A stretch of DNA of 64,000 bases from an uncultured Acetatifactor sp. (GTDB taxonomy: Bacteria > Bacillota > Clostridia > Lachnospirales > Lachnospiraceae): NCBI GenBank assembly GCA_934426825.1, contig CAKRYI010000006.1, forward strand, positions 42,558 through 106,557. Reading direction: 5' to 3'. Positions 8,750 through 17,796 of this stretch are shown one piece after another. The notes under the pieces are model-generated. The model did no database searches. It worked only from the letters and a program-made list of their open reading frames with translations, and was not told where the DNA came from. The translations under genes and the position numbers were made by a program. The first letter of the stretch is position 1. The number at the start of each line of letters is the position of its first letter.

Positions 8750-9226
8750 TTATTTTTTACTGTCCAAATACTGCGGAGCCACCGAATTGAGTTTGTTGAC
8801 ATTTCTGTAGTAGTCGTACGCTGCCTTGGAGTTCCGGCGGGACTGCCCGATATTGCTGCGTTCCCTCCGGAAATATTCCTCCACCATCTTCTTGTTCCGT
8901 GCCTCCTGCGCCTGAATCGTCATGCTGTCCTCAGTCACGCGGGTAATCAGTTCCTGCAGGTGTTTAATCTGAGCACCATACTTCTGCCGGTTCTCTTTTA
9001 ATTCGCCGGCGATTTTTTGGTACAATGTCTCAAAGCCCTTGTCCAGCGTCGTGAGCCGTTCAATCAGCTTACTCTTTTCATCCGCACATTTGTCAAACTT
9101 CTCCAAATCCGCCTGTTCAGACTGCAGCGCTTCACTCTGGAGAGAATTATATTCCCGGATTTTTGCCGTAATTTCAAGTTTTTCTTTGAGACTGTCCTCC
9201 AGAATGCTCAGATAATTCTCCGTCAT
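8750..9226 (-). CDS. fliT: FliT-like flagellar export chaperone
   Basis: A 158-residue protein with no signal or membrane segment, almost entirely alpha-helical with charged heptads: ILEDSLKEKLEITAKIREY, then KSKLIERLTTLDKGFETLYQ. Size, helicity and position directly after fliS fit the FliT/FlgN class of chaperones, which hold FliD or hook-associated subunits for export. GGCGGAGAAAAG precedes the ATG and the gene starts 13 bp after the fliS stop. Sequence in this class is poorly conserved, so the name rests mainly on gene order. Confidence 0.65.
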   Translation of the reverse strand: MTENYLSILEDSLKEKLEITAKIREYNSLQSEALQSEQADLEKFDKCADEKSKLIERLTTLDKGFETLYQKIAGELKENRQKYGAQIKHLQELITRVTEDSMTIQAQEARNKKMVEEYFRRERSNIGQSRRNSKAAYDYYRNVNKLNSVAPQYLDSKK

Positions 9227-9239
9227 CTTTTCTCCGCCT

Positions 9240-9614
9240 TTACTGTTTGTTCTGTTTCATGACTTCTTTCCATGTGTCACGCATGGCATGAAGGTGTTCG
9301 CTCACTTCCTCTAAAATCGCCTTATCCTTTTTGATATTCGCCTCGGTCAGCCTCTGGCTGAGATAGGAATACACTCTCTCAAAATCCTTTGCCACCTCAT
9401 ACTTCATGTCCAGTGTCTGGCGGAAATAGTCGATAATACGCTCTGTCTTGATAATATTGTTGTGAGCCTTCTCAATGTCCTTCTTTTCTACCGCCAGAAT
9501 GGCAATGTTACAGAATTTGATTGCCCCGTCGTAGAGCATCAGCGTCAGTTCTGCCGGTGAAGCCGTCAGAACCTTGCTGTTATTATACTGCGCATATGCA
9601 CTGGGTATTGCCAT
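9240..9614 (-). CDS. fliS: Flagellin export chaperone FliS
   Basis: 124 residues, the usual FliS length. It opens with AYAQYNNSKVLTASPAELTL and MLYDGAIKFCNIA, matching the FliS pattern YxxxxVxTASPxxLxxMLYDGAI, and is otherwise a helical bundle. FliS binds the C-terminal helix of flagellin in the cytoplasm and delivers it to the flagellar export gate. In Bacillus it also connects to FliW control of flagellin level. It sits between fliD and fliT in the flaG operon. Confidence 0.95.
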   Translation of the reverse strand: MAIPSAYAQYNNSKVLTASPAELTLMLYDGAIKFCNIAILAVEKKDIEKAHNNIIKTERIIDYFRQTLDMKYEVAKDFERVYSYLSQRLTEANIKKDKAILEEVSEHLHAMRDTWKEVMKQNKQ

Positions 9615-9647
9615 GATTGCATCCTGCCTTTCTAAATTCGTAATCCT

Positions 9648-11189
9648 TTACTGTGAGCCGCCCAGCAGACTGGTTACAGCGCTTGCATTCTGCTGCATCT
9701 TCGCCATAGCCGTCTCCATTTCCGAGAACTTGGAATACCACTTGTCCTCGTAATCGGAAAGTTTTTCTTCCAACTTCTTAATTTTCGTCTTGTAATCGTC
9801 GTAGTCACTCTTCATCTTCTTGTCATCATAGAAGTTTCCGTAGGAGCGATAACCCTCCACAGCCTGTGACTGTTCGTTCATCTTCTCGTACAGTTTCTGT
9901 GAAAGTTTAGAGAAGAAGGAGATAACCGTATCCGGGTCACTGGCAATCATGCTTTTCAGCTTGTCCGTCTTGGATGCAACGTCCTCATCATCCGCATTGC
10001 CGTCAATGTGGTAAGCGCTCTTCTCATTTTCAGCCGCTGTAAAATAGCTCAGCGTTCCAATACCGAAATTGGAAAGATACATGGTCTCTCCGTTGATTTC
10101 GATACCTTCCAGCATCTTCTTTTTCATCTCGGAGGCAACCTTGTTGATACTGTCGTCACGGCGGAGCAGGGAATCTTTGATTTTCTGCTCATATTTCTCT
10201 ATCTCAGTGTCAGACATTTCCTTCTTCTCGTCATCAGACAGTGGTTCATAGTCTTTTGCGGAATCCGCATTGTAGAGCTTGTCCATCTGAATCATGACTT
10301 CGTTGTATGCCTTGAAAAAGTCCTTAATCATGTCATAGATACCGTCGGTATCCTGCATGGTGGTAACGGTAACGCTCTCGCCTGCCGCTGTCTCTTTCAG
10401 AGCCGTGAAAGTCAGTCCGTTAATCTCAAATACGTTGTCATTGCTCTCAAACTTGGCATTGTTCAGCATGATAACGGCATTCTGACCTTTTATGAAAGTA
10501 GCTCCGTCCTCCTCGGAATCGGTAATGTTCAGACCGAGTGCATTCAGAGTGTCCTCGTCACCGCTTATGGTAAAGTTGTTGTCCGCGCCGGATTCCTTTG
10601 CACTGATAAAGAATCTCTGCTGCTTTGCATCAAAGCTGGCATTCAGACCTGCATCCTTTAACTTTGTCAGAATATCGGAAATGGATGTGGAGGAGGTCAG
10701 TTCAATATCCACGGAACTGCCGTCTGCCTTGGACAACGTCAGATTCTTGGAAATCTCCTTGCCGTCCGCATCCTTTTCAAAGGTCATCAAATCATCCATG
10801 GTAAGCAGTGCATTCATGGACGCAGTGCTGGAGCCCTCGCGCTTTTCGATTTTGCCGCCGGTAAGATATGCCGTCTTGGCAAGCTGTTTTACCTCCAGAT
10901 TCTGCACACCGTTCACTGCGCCGTCGCCGGTGATTACGCTGACTGCGCTGCTGTCGGAAACTTTGGTCGTTTTCTTGGTGTAAGAACCGGTAAAACGTAA
11001 GTTATCCAGATACTTTGTTTTCAGGTTCTTTAATTTGCTGTTTAAGTCTTTCCAGATTTCCTGTTTCCATTCCAGTTTGGTCTGGTCATTCTTAGCATCA
11101 GTAACTTTGGTGCTTTTCGCTTCTACCAGCTGCTGTATAATTGATTCTGTGTCCATACCAGACATCAAACCACTTAATCGCATTGCCAT
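9648..11189 (-). CDS. fliD: Flagellar filament cap protein FliD (HAP2)
   Basis: 513 residues. The N-terminus MRLSGLMSGMDTESIIQQLV is the FliD_N signature for export and cap assembly, followed by TKLEWKQEIWKDLNSKLKNL. The C-terminal 180 residues are coiled coil (KIKKLEEKLSDYEDKWYSKF) and end in ETAMAKMQQNASAVTSLLGG, the typical FliD_C end. FliD caps the growing filament and folds incoming flagellin. A good AGGAGG site lies upstream, 15 bp after flaG. Confidence 0.95.
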   Translation of the reverse strand: MAMRLSGLMSGMDTESIIQQLVEAKSTKVTDAKNDQTKLEWKQEIWKDLNSKLKNLKTKYLDNLRFTGSYTKKTTKVSDSSAVSVITGDGAVNGVQNLEVKQLAKTAYLTGGKIEKREGSSTASMNALLTMDDLMTFEKDADGKEISKNLTLSKADGSSVDIELTSSTSISDILTKLKDAGLNASFDAKQQRFFISAKESGADNNFTISGDEDTLNALGLNITDSEEDGATFIKGQNAVIMLNNAKFESNDNVFEINGLTFTALKETAAGESVTVTTMQDTDGIYDMIKDFFKAYNEVMIQMDKLYNADSAKDYEPLSDDEKKEMSDTEIEKYEQKIKDSLLRRDDSINKVASEMKKKMLEGIEINGETMYLSNFGIGTLSYFTAAENEKSAYHIDGNADDEDVASKTDKLKSMIASDPDTVISFFSKLSQKLYEKMNEQSQAVEGYRSYGNFYDDKKMKSDYDDYKTKIKKLEEKLSDYEDKWYSKFSEMETAMAKMQQNASAVTSLLGGSQ

Positions 11190-11204
11190 AATAGTATCCT
11201 CCTG

Positions 11205-11642
11205 TTAGCGTCTCTCGTCCACCATGATACCCGCCATCTCCCAAACCTTGGCAATCATATCCAAAGTTTTCTCCGGCGGAAGCTCCTTGATAACTTCCTT
11301 GGTGTTCTTATCCACAATTTTAATGGTAATTCTGTTGGTTCCCTCATGAATTCCGAAAATTGCCTCGGAATGGGAAATCATATTTTTGTTAAGCTGCTCA
11401 ACTGCTTTCTTAATCTGTTCGTTGGACGCCCGCTGTTCTCCGCTCTGCTCTGCAGCCGCTCCGAACTGCTGTCCCTTTCCCTGTGCGCTTTCCACCACGC
11501 TTGTCATGGCATCCGGCATTTCTGCGGGCGCAACGTTAGCATTGGTATACTCCGCCGCGTTCTCCGTGGTCTGCACCGGCTTCTGGTTCACCGTCCCCTG
11601 AGCCTGCACGCTCATTACACTTCCTAATGGTTCTATTCCCAT
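11205..11642 (-). CDS. flaG: FlaG family flagellar protein
   Basis: 145 residues. I start at the ATG (MGIEPLGSVMSVQ), which has GGAGGTGA eight bases upstream; a GTG three codons earlier would touch the ribosome binding site. The first 85 residues are low complexity. The C-terminal 65 residues form the FlaG domain: AVEQLNKNMISHSEAIFGIH, TIKIVDKNTKEVIKELPPEK, MIAKVWEMAGIMVDERR. FlaG influences filament length. It is the first gene of flaG-fliD-fliS-fliT, with its own sigma-D promoter about 60 bp upstream. Confidence 0.9.
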   Translation of the reverse strand: MGIEPLGSVMSVQAQGTVNQKPVQTTENAAEYTNANVAPAEMPDAMTSVVESAQGKGQQFGAAAEQSGEQRASNEQIKKAVEQLNKNMISHSEAIFGIHEGTNRITIKIVDKNTKEVIKELPPEKTLDMIAKVWEMAGIMVDERR

Positions 11643-11703
11643 ATCTGTCACCTCCGTGTGAAAACTGATGCTTCCGCATCACATCCTACCTTGTCTAAAC
11701 ACT

Positions 11704-11730
11704 GTATCGGCTTTCTGTCCTTAAAAATTA
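11704..11730 (-). promoter_or_regulatory. Sigma-D promoter of flaG-fliD-fliS-fliT
   Basis: On the minus strand TAAT (11727-11730), 15 bases, then GCCGATAC (11704-11711). This matches 3 of 4 bases at -35 and 7 of 8 at -10 of the sigma-28 consensus, with exact spacing. It sits between the csrA terminator and flaG. Confidence 0.75.
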
Positions 11731-11762
11731 AGAGGGAAGTGCAAAAAAATGCGCTTCCCTGC
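11731..11762 (-). terminator. Terminator after csrA
   Basis: A hairpin with GGGAAG/CTTCCC outer stem and GCA/TGC inner stem around an A/T-rich loop lies 7 bp past the csrA stop. On the minus strand it is followed by TCTTAATTTTT. It ends the flgM-to-csrA operon just before the flaG promoter. Confidence 0.75.
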
Positions 11763-11765
11763 TCA

Positions 11766-11984
11766 TTAACCCAATAAGTTTTTCAAGGCATCCATGCCCT
11801 CCGCACTGACTGCCTCTTTATTTGCCTCCTGAATCTGGAGATATACCTCTTTGCGGTAAATGGGTACCTCCTTCGGGGCAGCGATTCCGATTTTCACCTG
11901 ATCACCTTTGACCTCCAAAATCGTCACTTCCACGTTGTTATTGATAATAATGGCTTCGCCTTTTTTTCTCGATAATGCCAGCAC
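11766..11984 (-). CDS. csrA: Carbon storage/translational regulator CsrA
   Basis: 72 residues from a GTG start giving (M)LALSRKKGEAIIIN, which matches the canonical CsrA start MLxLxRKxGE. A GTG three codons earlier (11993) is open but leaves no room for the ribosome binding site AAAGGAAGG. The core VEVTILEVKGDQVKIGIAAP and KEVPIYRKEVY is intact, including the C-terminal Arg that contacts GGA in RNA. CsrA homodimers block translation of target mRNAs. The flagellin leader in this window carries a matching GGA hairpin. The start lies 1 bp after the fliW stop, so the two are coupled. Confidence 0.95.
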   Translation of the reverse strand: MLALSRKKGEAIIINNNVEVTILEVKGDQVKIGIAAPKEVPIYRKEVYLQIQEANKEAVSAEGMDALKNLLG

Positions 11985-11985
11985 C

Positions 11986-12444
11986 CTACTCACCTTCCTT
12001 TCGTGCCTTCAGGATGTCGTAAACAGGGAATTTTACGGGATAGGCTCCGCCGTCAATAATCACCTGACACGCCTTATGCTCTTCCACATTGATTACCAAA
12101 GGTCCTTGCAGATTCACGGTCATCTTCGTCAAATCCGAAGGAACCGTCACCGTCACAAGTACCAGAATATTATCTACGGTAAGGTTTCCCGCGCTGACCA
12201 AAAGCTCGTCGTCCACCTCCGGGTTATAGTCCGGTTTCACCAAGAGCGGGTCCATGACCGGCATGGCAAACGCAGGCTCCTCAAGGGACTGCAGGAAACG
12301 GATTCCTGCGCCGGTTCCTCTCTCCTCATCATGGAGCAGTGTGAACCGTCTAAGTTCCGGGAATCCTATGATACCGTTCTCAAATGTAATGATTTTGTCA
12401 TCTGCAACTTCAATTTCTCCGAAAATCTTCGTGTTAATCTTCAT
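11986..12444 (-). CDS. fliW: Flagellar assembly factor FliW
   Basis: 152 residues, standard length. Landmarks are IFGEIEVADDKIITFENGIIG with FPELRRFTLLHDEE, FLQSLEEPAFAMPVMDP, and NLQGPLVINVEEHKACQVI near the end, all typical of FliW. FliW binds flagellin and, when free, binds CsrA and lifts its repression of flagellin translation. Its stop is immediately before the csrA start, the arrangement found across Firmicutes. Ribosome binding site AGGAGTGCT before ATG. Confidence 0.96.
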   Translation of the reverse strand: MKINTKIFGEIEVADDKIITFENGIIGFPELRRFTLLHDEERGTGAGIRFLQSLEEPAFAMPVMDPLLVKPDYNPEVDDELLVSAGNLTVDNILVLVTVTVPSDLTKMTVNLQGPLVINVEEHKACQVIIDGGAYPVKFPVYDILKARKEGE

Positions 12445-12478
12445 AGCACTCCTATCTGCGCTTTAGCGCCGTATCTTA

Positions 12479-14107
12479 TTAGAGATAATTTAACAGTGTC
12501 GTCTGAACCACCTTGCTCGTTGCCATCAGTGCCGCATTATAAGTGAGCTCTGCACTCTTAAGCTGTATTGCCACTTCCGTAATGTCCGCATCCTCATTTT
12601 CACTCTTAAGCGTCTCAAAAGTAGTCTTCTGATTCTGCATACGGTTCTTTACCAGAGAAAGTTTGCTGCTTCTCGTACCGCAGTTGGTAATGCTTAAGTT
12701 GGTGGCATCCAAATGATTCTGGAACGCAGTAATTCCTGCCTCGTAGAGCTTCTGGCTCTTATCCTTTGCCAGTGAATAGGCTTTTTCCGCAGCCGTAAGC
12801 TGTGTCTGGAGTTTCTCCGCTTCCGCTCCGGTCGCTGTCTTCAGTGCCTTTTCAATCTTTGTCTTGATATTCTCAATATCAATCACATTCTGCATGGAGT
12901 TCACCAAATCGTCCACTTCTCTGCCGATACTGTGTTGGAAGCACTCGTCCGCCGTGGAGTTCACCTGTATGGTCTGGTTGAATCCCACATCATATTCGAT
13001 AACCTGCCTCTCCGGATTATCTCCCAAATAGGACTCGTTGTATTTGATTCCGTCCGATTCGCAGTAAAAATAGTGTTCCGGGCGAAGGTCTCCCTTTTTC
13101 CAGCTTTCCTTCTGATAGGTAATGCTGATTTTGCTCTCATCCGCAGCCGTAGCCACATCATCTTTTACAGACGAAAGCGTATCATAGCGGTTGCTTCCCA
13201 TCAAAAGCTCTCCGGTCTCCGGCACATAAATCAGAGCATCCTTGTCATTTGCCGCCATGGTATACGGATCCTCATAGGAATGTTTTACCGTAATGGCATT
13301 GCTTCCATCCGCCGAAGGCCATGTAACCGTCTCATATACCGGATTGCCATTGGCGTCCGTCTCGTAAAGGGTGTTGCCGTTCGCGTCCGTCTGCACATTT
13401 CCGGTTGCATCCAGCAGAGGTTTTTTCTGTTTAAAACTGATGGAGGGAGCTGCGTCCGCACCGCTGTAGCAGTCACCGTAAGCCAGACGAATCCGGTAAC
13501 AGTCCACGGAGGAAATTGCATTTTCATCCAGTGTATTCATACCTGCACCGTTATAATTGCTGGTGTTCCAATCCAACAGCTTGCCGGTGTTTACCTTTGT
13601 CACCTGGTCGAGTGCCGTGCTGTCAAGCTGCTCCGTGATATTGTATTTTTTTGTCTCCTCTTCCTCAAAAGCCAAGGAGGTGTCGGTACGATAGCCGGTA
13701 AACACATACCTTCCCGCATAATCCGCATCACCGGTACTGTAAACCTCGTCCCGCAGTGCCTTTAACTGCTCCAAAATAATCTGTCTGTCGGAGTTTTTCA
13801 AATCGCCGTTGGCACCTTTGGTACACTGTTCAATCATATTGGTGACCACCTTGGACAGATTGTTTAACGCTCCCTCGGTTACATTCAACCAGCTCTCCGC
13901 ATCCGGTATGTTTTTGCTGTAATACTGTGTCACCTCGGTCACGCTGCTGCGAAGGCGGAGTGCACGGATTGCAACTACCGGGTCGTCCGAAGGACGGTTA
14001 ATTTTCTTCTGGGTAGACATCTGTGTACTCAGTTTGTCCTGATAGATTTTGTTAGTATTGATATTTGTCAGGTTGTTTCTCTGAATAATTTTATTCGTAA
14101 TTCTCAT
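12479..14107 (-). CDS. flgL: Flagellar hook-associated protein FlgL (HAP3)
   Basis: 542 residues, longer than the roughly 300 of enteric FlgL. The N-terminus MRITNKIIQRNNLTNINTNK with KINRPSDDPVVAIRALRL is the diagnostic FlgL/flagellin D0 motif, and the C-terminus ELTYNAALMATSKVVQTTLL matches. The extra length is a central insertion (about 190-400) rich in Asp, Asn and Tyr, presumably a surface-exposed domain. FlgL joins the hook-associated FlgK to the filament. It starts 3 bp after the flgK stop. Confidence 0.93.
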   Translation of the reverse strand: MRITNKIIQRNNLTNINTNKIYQDKLSTQMSTQKKINRPSDDPVVAIRALRLRSSVTEVTQYYSKNIPDAESWLNVTEGALNNLSKVVTNMIEQCTKGANGDLKNSDRQIILEQLKALRDEVYSTGDADYAGRYVFTGYRTDTSLAFEEEETKKYNITEQLDSTALDQVTKVNTGKLLDWNTSNYNGAGMNTLDENAISSVDCYRIRLAYGDCYSGADAAPSISFKQKKPLLDATGNVQTDANGNTLYETDANGNPVYETVTWPSADGSNAITVKHSYEDPYTMAANDKDALIYVPETGELLMGSNRYDTLSSVKDDVATAADESKISITYQKESWKKGDLRPEHYFYCESDGIKYNESYLGDNPERQVIEYDVGFNQTIQVNSTADECFQHSIGREVDDLVNSMQNVIDIENIKTKIEKALKTATGAEAEKLQTQLTAAEKAYSLAKDKSQKLYEAGITAFQNHLDATNLSITNCGTRSSKLSLVKNRMQNQKTTFETLKSENEDADITEVAIQLKSAELTYNAALMATSKVVQTTLLNYL

Positions 14108-14110
14108 AGC

Positions 14111-16018
14111 TTATACTCCCGTCTCCAATATCAGTCTGTCGTAAACTTCTGTCAATGTCTGTATCATCTGGGACGCCAAATTGTAACCGTGCTGATACTT
14201 CACCAGGCTGATTGCCTCTTCTTCCTCATCCACACCGGAGATTGCCAGTCTTTGCTTGTCAATGCTGTCCGATATATCGGAAAAACTCTTCTGGAATGTA
14301 TTCGCTCTGGAGGTATTCAGTGCCACGTCCGACAAAATACACTGCAAAAACTCGGATGCGGACGCTCCACGGAAACTCATCTTGTCCTTATCGTTTACCA
14401 TGACCTTTAATGCCTGCAGCAAATCGTCCTGCTCCACTCCGTCGCCCTGTTTGAACTTGTTTGCCACCAAATCCGGGTCTAATTCCATCGCAGACAGAAT
14501 CGCAAAATTCTTTGCCGTCATGCGGTAGTAGCTGTCATCGCCTGTTTTAACCGTAATCGTGTCTCCGGGGTTGCCTATCAAATCGTATCGGGATGAGGAC
14601 GGGAACTTGTACTGCTCATTGTCCGTCGTCTTGTCCGAGGTAAACATCATGGTTCCCGGATTGTTGTTGGAATCATAACCGCTGGTGAGAATGTCGTTGT
14701 ATTTCTGGGAAAATGTTCTCAGCCATTCATTCATCTGGTTCATATAATAAGGAACTCCCTGATAGGAAATGGAAGAACCGATTTCTGCCGTCTTGCCCAC
14801 TCTGTCGTTGGTTATTCTGGAATGATTTTTCTCGCTGTCCGACAGAACAAAAGTATAAGTATAGGTCGGGTTGCCGCCCGCGTCATAGGTGCAGGTATAT
14901 TCCCATGAATCATAGTAAAATTCCTGATTGCCCAGATTGATAATTCCGCCTTGGTCGGACAGGTTACATTTATTCAAATCCTGCAAGTAACTTCTGTCTG
15001 CACGAACCGTAACGGTGTCATTTGCTCCGTGGTTGGTGGAGCCGGTCGCAATGATTTCTCCGGTAAAGTTCTCTCCGTTATTACCGTCTCTCATCTGCAC
15101 CAGTCCCTGCAAAGCGCCGCCCATCGCCACGTTGTACAGGTTAAACTGCTGTCCGTCCTCCCAGTAAATATCGTACAGTCCGTCAATATCCGTCTGGTTG
15201 ACTTTCTCGTAGGACTTTCTTGCAGCGCACTCCAAACTTCTGTACTCGTTGGTATCCACCAGCACCTGACCGCCCGCAATCTTTACCAAGAATCTGTTTG
15301 CTCCGGTCTCTCTCTCCGGATTGTTACTGTCCGTTACGGGAATCTCCTTCACGTCAATATCCACAATCTGGGAAAGCTGGTCCAATATCAGTGCACGTCT
15401 GTCTCTGAGTTCGTTGGCTTTCACGCCGCTTAATTCAATGGTGTTAATCTGTTTATTCAAAGTGGCGATTTCTCCGGCAAGGGAATTAATCTCGTCCACC
15501 TTCAATTTGATTTCCTGATTGACGTCCTTCTGCAGTTTCTCCATGTTGCCTGCAAGTCCGTTAAAATATTTTGCCAGCGCGCCCGCATAACCGACGAACT
15601 GGGATTTTGCCGTTGTGCTGGAGGGGTCTTTTAACAGTTCTTCCATACCTGTCACCATAAACTGGTCGAACACGGTCTTAAATCCGGCATTTTTGCCGTT
15701 ATCGTCAAAGTAGGTTTCCACCTGCGTCATGTAATACTGCTTCATGCTGTACTCGCCCACTTTAGCGTTGTTGTTCCAAAATCTGGTGTCGTAAAACTCA
15801 TCCCGGACACGTTCAATGGATAAGGTCTCCACTCCGGCGCCGGCGCAGCCGTAGGTCTGGAACACGCGCAGGGCGTTTGCCGCCTGCTGATTTACCTTCT
15901 GTCTGCTGTAACCTTCCGTATTGACATTGGCAATGTTATTACTGGTCGTATTCATGGCGGCATTGCTTGCCAGCAGTCCCGTATATGCGGTATTTAATCC
16001 AAAAAACTGTGAAGGCAT
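14111..16018 (-). CDS. flgK: Flagellar hook-associated protein FlgK (HAP1), downstream copy
   Basis: 635 residues. The N-terminus FFGLNTAYTGLLASNAAMNT with TSNNIANVNTEGYSRQKVNQ is the rod/hook-family motif of FlgK. The C-terminal SLVKYQHGYNLASQMIQTLT is the matching D0 helix. FlgK forms the first hook-filament junction ring. It follows a second, divergent FlgK homologue 12 bp upstream. This copy is the longer and is directly coupled to flgL. Ribosome binding site AGGAGTAAAAG. Confidence 0.92.
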   Translation of the reverse strand: MPSQFFGLNTAYTGLLASNAAMNTTSNNIANVNTEGYSRQKVNQQAANALRVFQTYGCAGAGVETLSIERVRDEFYDTRFWNNNAKVGEYSMKQYYMTQVETYFDDNGKNAGFKTVFDQFMVTGMEELLKDPSSTTAKSQFVGYAGALAKYFNGLAGNMEKLQKDVNQEIKLKVDEINSLAGEIATLNKQINTIELSGVKANELRDRRALILDQLSQIVDIDVKEIPVTDSNNPERETGANRFLVKIAGGQVLVDTNEYRSLECAARKSYEKVNQTDIDGLYDIYWEDGQQFNLYNVAMGGALQGLVQMRDGNNGENFTGEIIATGSTNHGANDTVTVRADRSYLQDLNKCNLSDQGGIINLGNQEFYYDSWEYTCTYDAGGNPTYTYTFVLSDSEKNHSRITNDRVGKTAEIGSSISYQGVPYYMNQMNEWLRTFSQKYNDILTSGYDSNNNPGTMMFTSDKTTDNEQYKFPSSSRYDLIGNPGDTITVKTGDDSYYRMTAKNFAILSAMELDPDLVANKFKQGDGVEQDDLLQALKVMVNDKDKMSFRGASASEFLQCILSDVALNTSRANTFQKSFSDISDSIDKQRLAISGVDEEEEAISLVKYQHGYNLASQMIQTLTEVYDRLILETGV

Positions 16019-16030
16019 CTTTTACTCCTC

Positions 16031-17758
16031 CTATACTCCCAATGTAGTGATAATGTGCTGCAGCATTTCGCTGATCACATTGATATATCGGCTGGATGCG
16101 TTGTACGCATTCTGAAATTTAATCATATTGGACAATTCCTCGTCGGAGGATACTCCAACGACCTGATCTCTTGCGCCCAGTGTGGACTCCACTGTATTTT
16201 CCTGATTCTGGTAAATACTGCGGTACACGGAACCGGAATTTGCCACCTGTGCCACCAAGTCCGAATAGTAATCCACGAAGGTGGTTTTCTTAAGGACATT
16301 GGGATTCAGCGTGTATACCTCCTCGGTAAACGCATTTTTCAGTGCGGTTGCCGTCGCATTGTCCACGGAGCCGTCCGCCAACATAAAGGACAGCTTGGAC
16401 GGGTTCTGCATCAGTCCCTTATCAATCTGAATGGTCTTGAGGGAATAGAGGCTGTCCGGCTTGCTTGCGTCCTCCTCTGCATACACCCAGTATTCCTTGC
16501 CGTCGGCACCGGTCACCTTCTCGTAACCGTCCGTGGTTATTTTGGTAAACATCTGAATGGGGGTTCCGTCCTCATTTCTCATGTAACCGTCCGGCTTGGA
16601 CTCGCAATATTTTACATTCGTAAGTACGGTTCCGTCTGCCAGTGTCAAATCTCCCGATTGTACTCCTGCCGCTTCCGCCAGAATACCGTTAATCTTAGTC
16701 ACCACATTGTGAATCAGCTGGTCAAACTCACCCTGAATATTCATCATAACAGACTGGCACACATCATCGTATTTGTCCGTTGAAATGTCGGTATAATCGG
16801 CGCGGTGGTCACCTCTCGCCAAAAGCATTGCTTTCAATCCGCCAATATCCGTTCCCAAATCCGCGGATATTTCTCTGGACAAATCAAACACCTCTGCGCC
16901 GTCAATGTTGTAGGTTCTGGTTCCGTCCGCCAGATAGCTGTAGGACGCATCCTGCGGCCAGAACGGTGTGTAAAATCCGGTGGTTTCATCCACCTTCATA
17001 TCTATTTTGTAGCACATTCCGCCTTTTACGAAATCAACGCCCTCGATTTTGACGGAAACGCTGCCGTATCTGTCCTCCTCAAAAGACATGTTCGTCAGCT
17101 GTGCAAGTTCATCCAACATCTGGTTTCTCGCATCTCTTAAGTCGTTGGCGTGCTCAATCCCGCCGCTCTCAATGGCTCTGATTCTGTCGTTCAATTCCAG
17201 AATCGCTTCTCCGTAGTCATTGATTTTATCGACCTGCTTCTTAATCTGTGTATTTAAATTGTCCTGATAGGAGGAAAGACCGGAATAAACCGCGGTTGCT
17301 CTCTCCACAAATTCGGACGCTTTCTGTACCAAAAGTCCCTGTGTCACGGAACTGCTGGGGTCCTTTGCAAGCTCCTGCACAGCCGTCCACAAATCCTCAA
17401 TCGTCGTCTGGAACGCCTCACCCTGCAATTCACCGAGCTGGCTTTCCACTTCCTCCATCGTTTCCGTGGATACCTGATAAAACATACTGCGCCCGGATTC
17501 TCTGCGGTATGTCTTGTCAAGGAAATAATCTCTTATCTGTTTTGCTCTGGAATAATTGACACCCAGACCTGTCTGCTTGTTTGCAACGGCATTCGGTGTT
17601 CTGGCTAACATGATGTAGCTTCTGCTGGACTGCTGTACCTGTTGTCTGGTATAGCCCTGCGTATCTACATTAGAAAGATTATGCGCTGTCGTGTTCAGCG
17701 CATTTTGACTTGTCTGTAATCCGGATGCTCCTATATATAAACTACCCATTAATGGCAT
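16031..17758 (-). CDS. flgK: Flagellar hook-associated protein FlgK (HAP1), upstream paralogue
   Basis: 575 residues. The N-terminus has GSLYIGASGLQTSQNALNTT, AHNLSNVDTQGYTRQQV and ARTPNAVANKQTGLGVNYSR, all HAP1 hallmarks. The C-terminus MIKFQNAYNASSRYINVISE is the conserved FlgK end. The central part differs strongly from the downstream copy, so the pair is an old duplication. It could form a second junction ring or be an alternative HAP1. GAGGTGAAATATC precedes the ATG. Confidence 0.92.
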   Translation of the reverse strand: MPLMGSLYIGASGLQTSQNALNTTAHNLSNVDTQGYTRQQVQQSSRSYIMLARTPNAVANKQTGLGVNYSRAKQIRDYFLDKTYRRESGRSMFYQVSTETMEEVESQLGELQGEAFQTTIEDLWTAVQELAKDPSSSVTQGLLVQKASEFVERATAVYSGLSSYQDNLNTQIKKQVDKINDYGEAILELNDRIRAIESGGIEHANDLRDARNQMLDELAQLTNMSFEEDRYGSVSVKIEGVDFVKGGMCYKIDMKVDETTGFYTPFWPQDASYSYLADGTRTYNIDGAEVFDLSREISADLGTDIGGLKAMLLARGDHRADYTDISTDKYDDVCQSVMMNIQGEFDQLIHNVVTKINGILAEAAGVQSGDLTLADGTVLTNVKYCESKPDGYMRNEDGTPIQMFTKITTDGYEKVTGADGKEYWVYAEEDASKPDSLYSLKTIQIDKGLMQNPSKLSFMLADGSVDNATATALKNAFTEEVYTLNPNVLKKTTFVDYYSDLVAQVANSGSVYRSIYQNQENTVESTLGARDQVVGVSSDEELSNMIKFQNAYNASSRYINVISEMLQHIITTLGV

Positions 17759-17796
17759 GATATTTCACCTCTACATTTCACAAGGAGGAACCGCCG

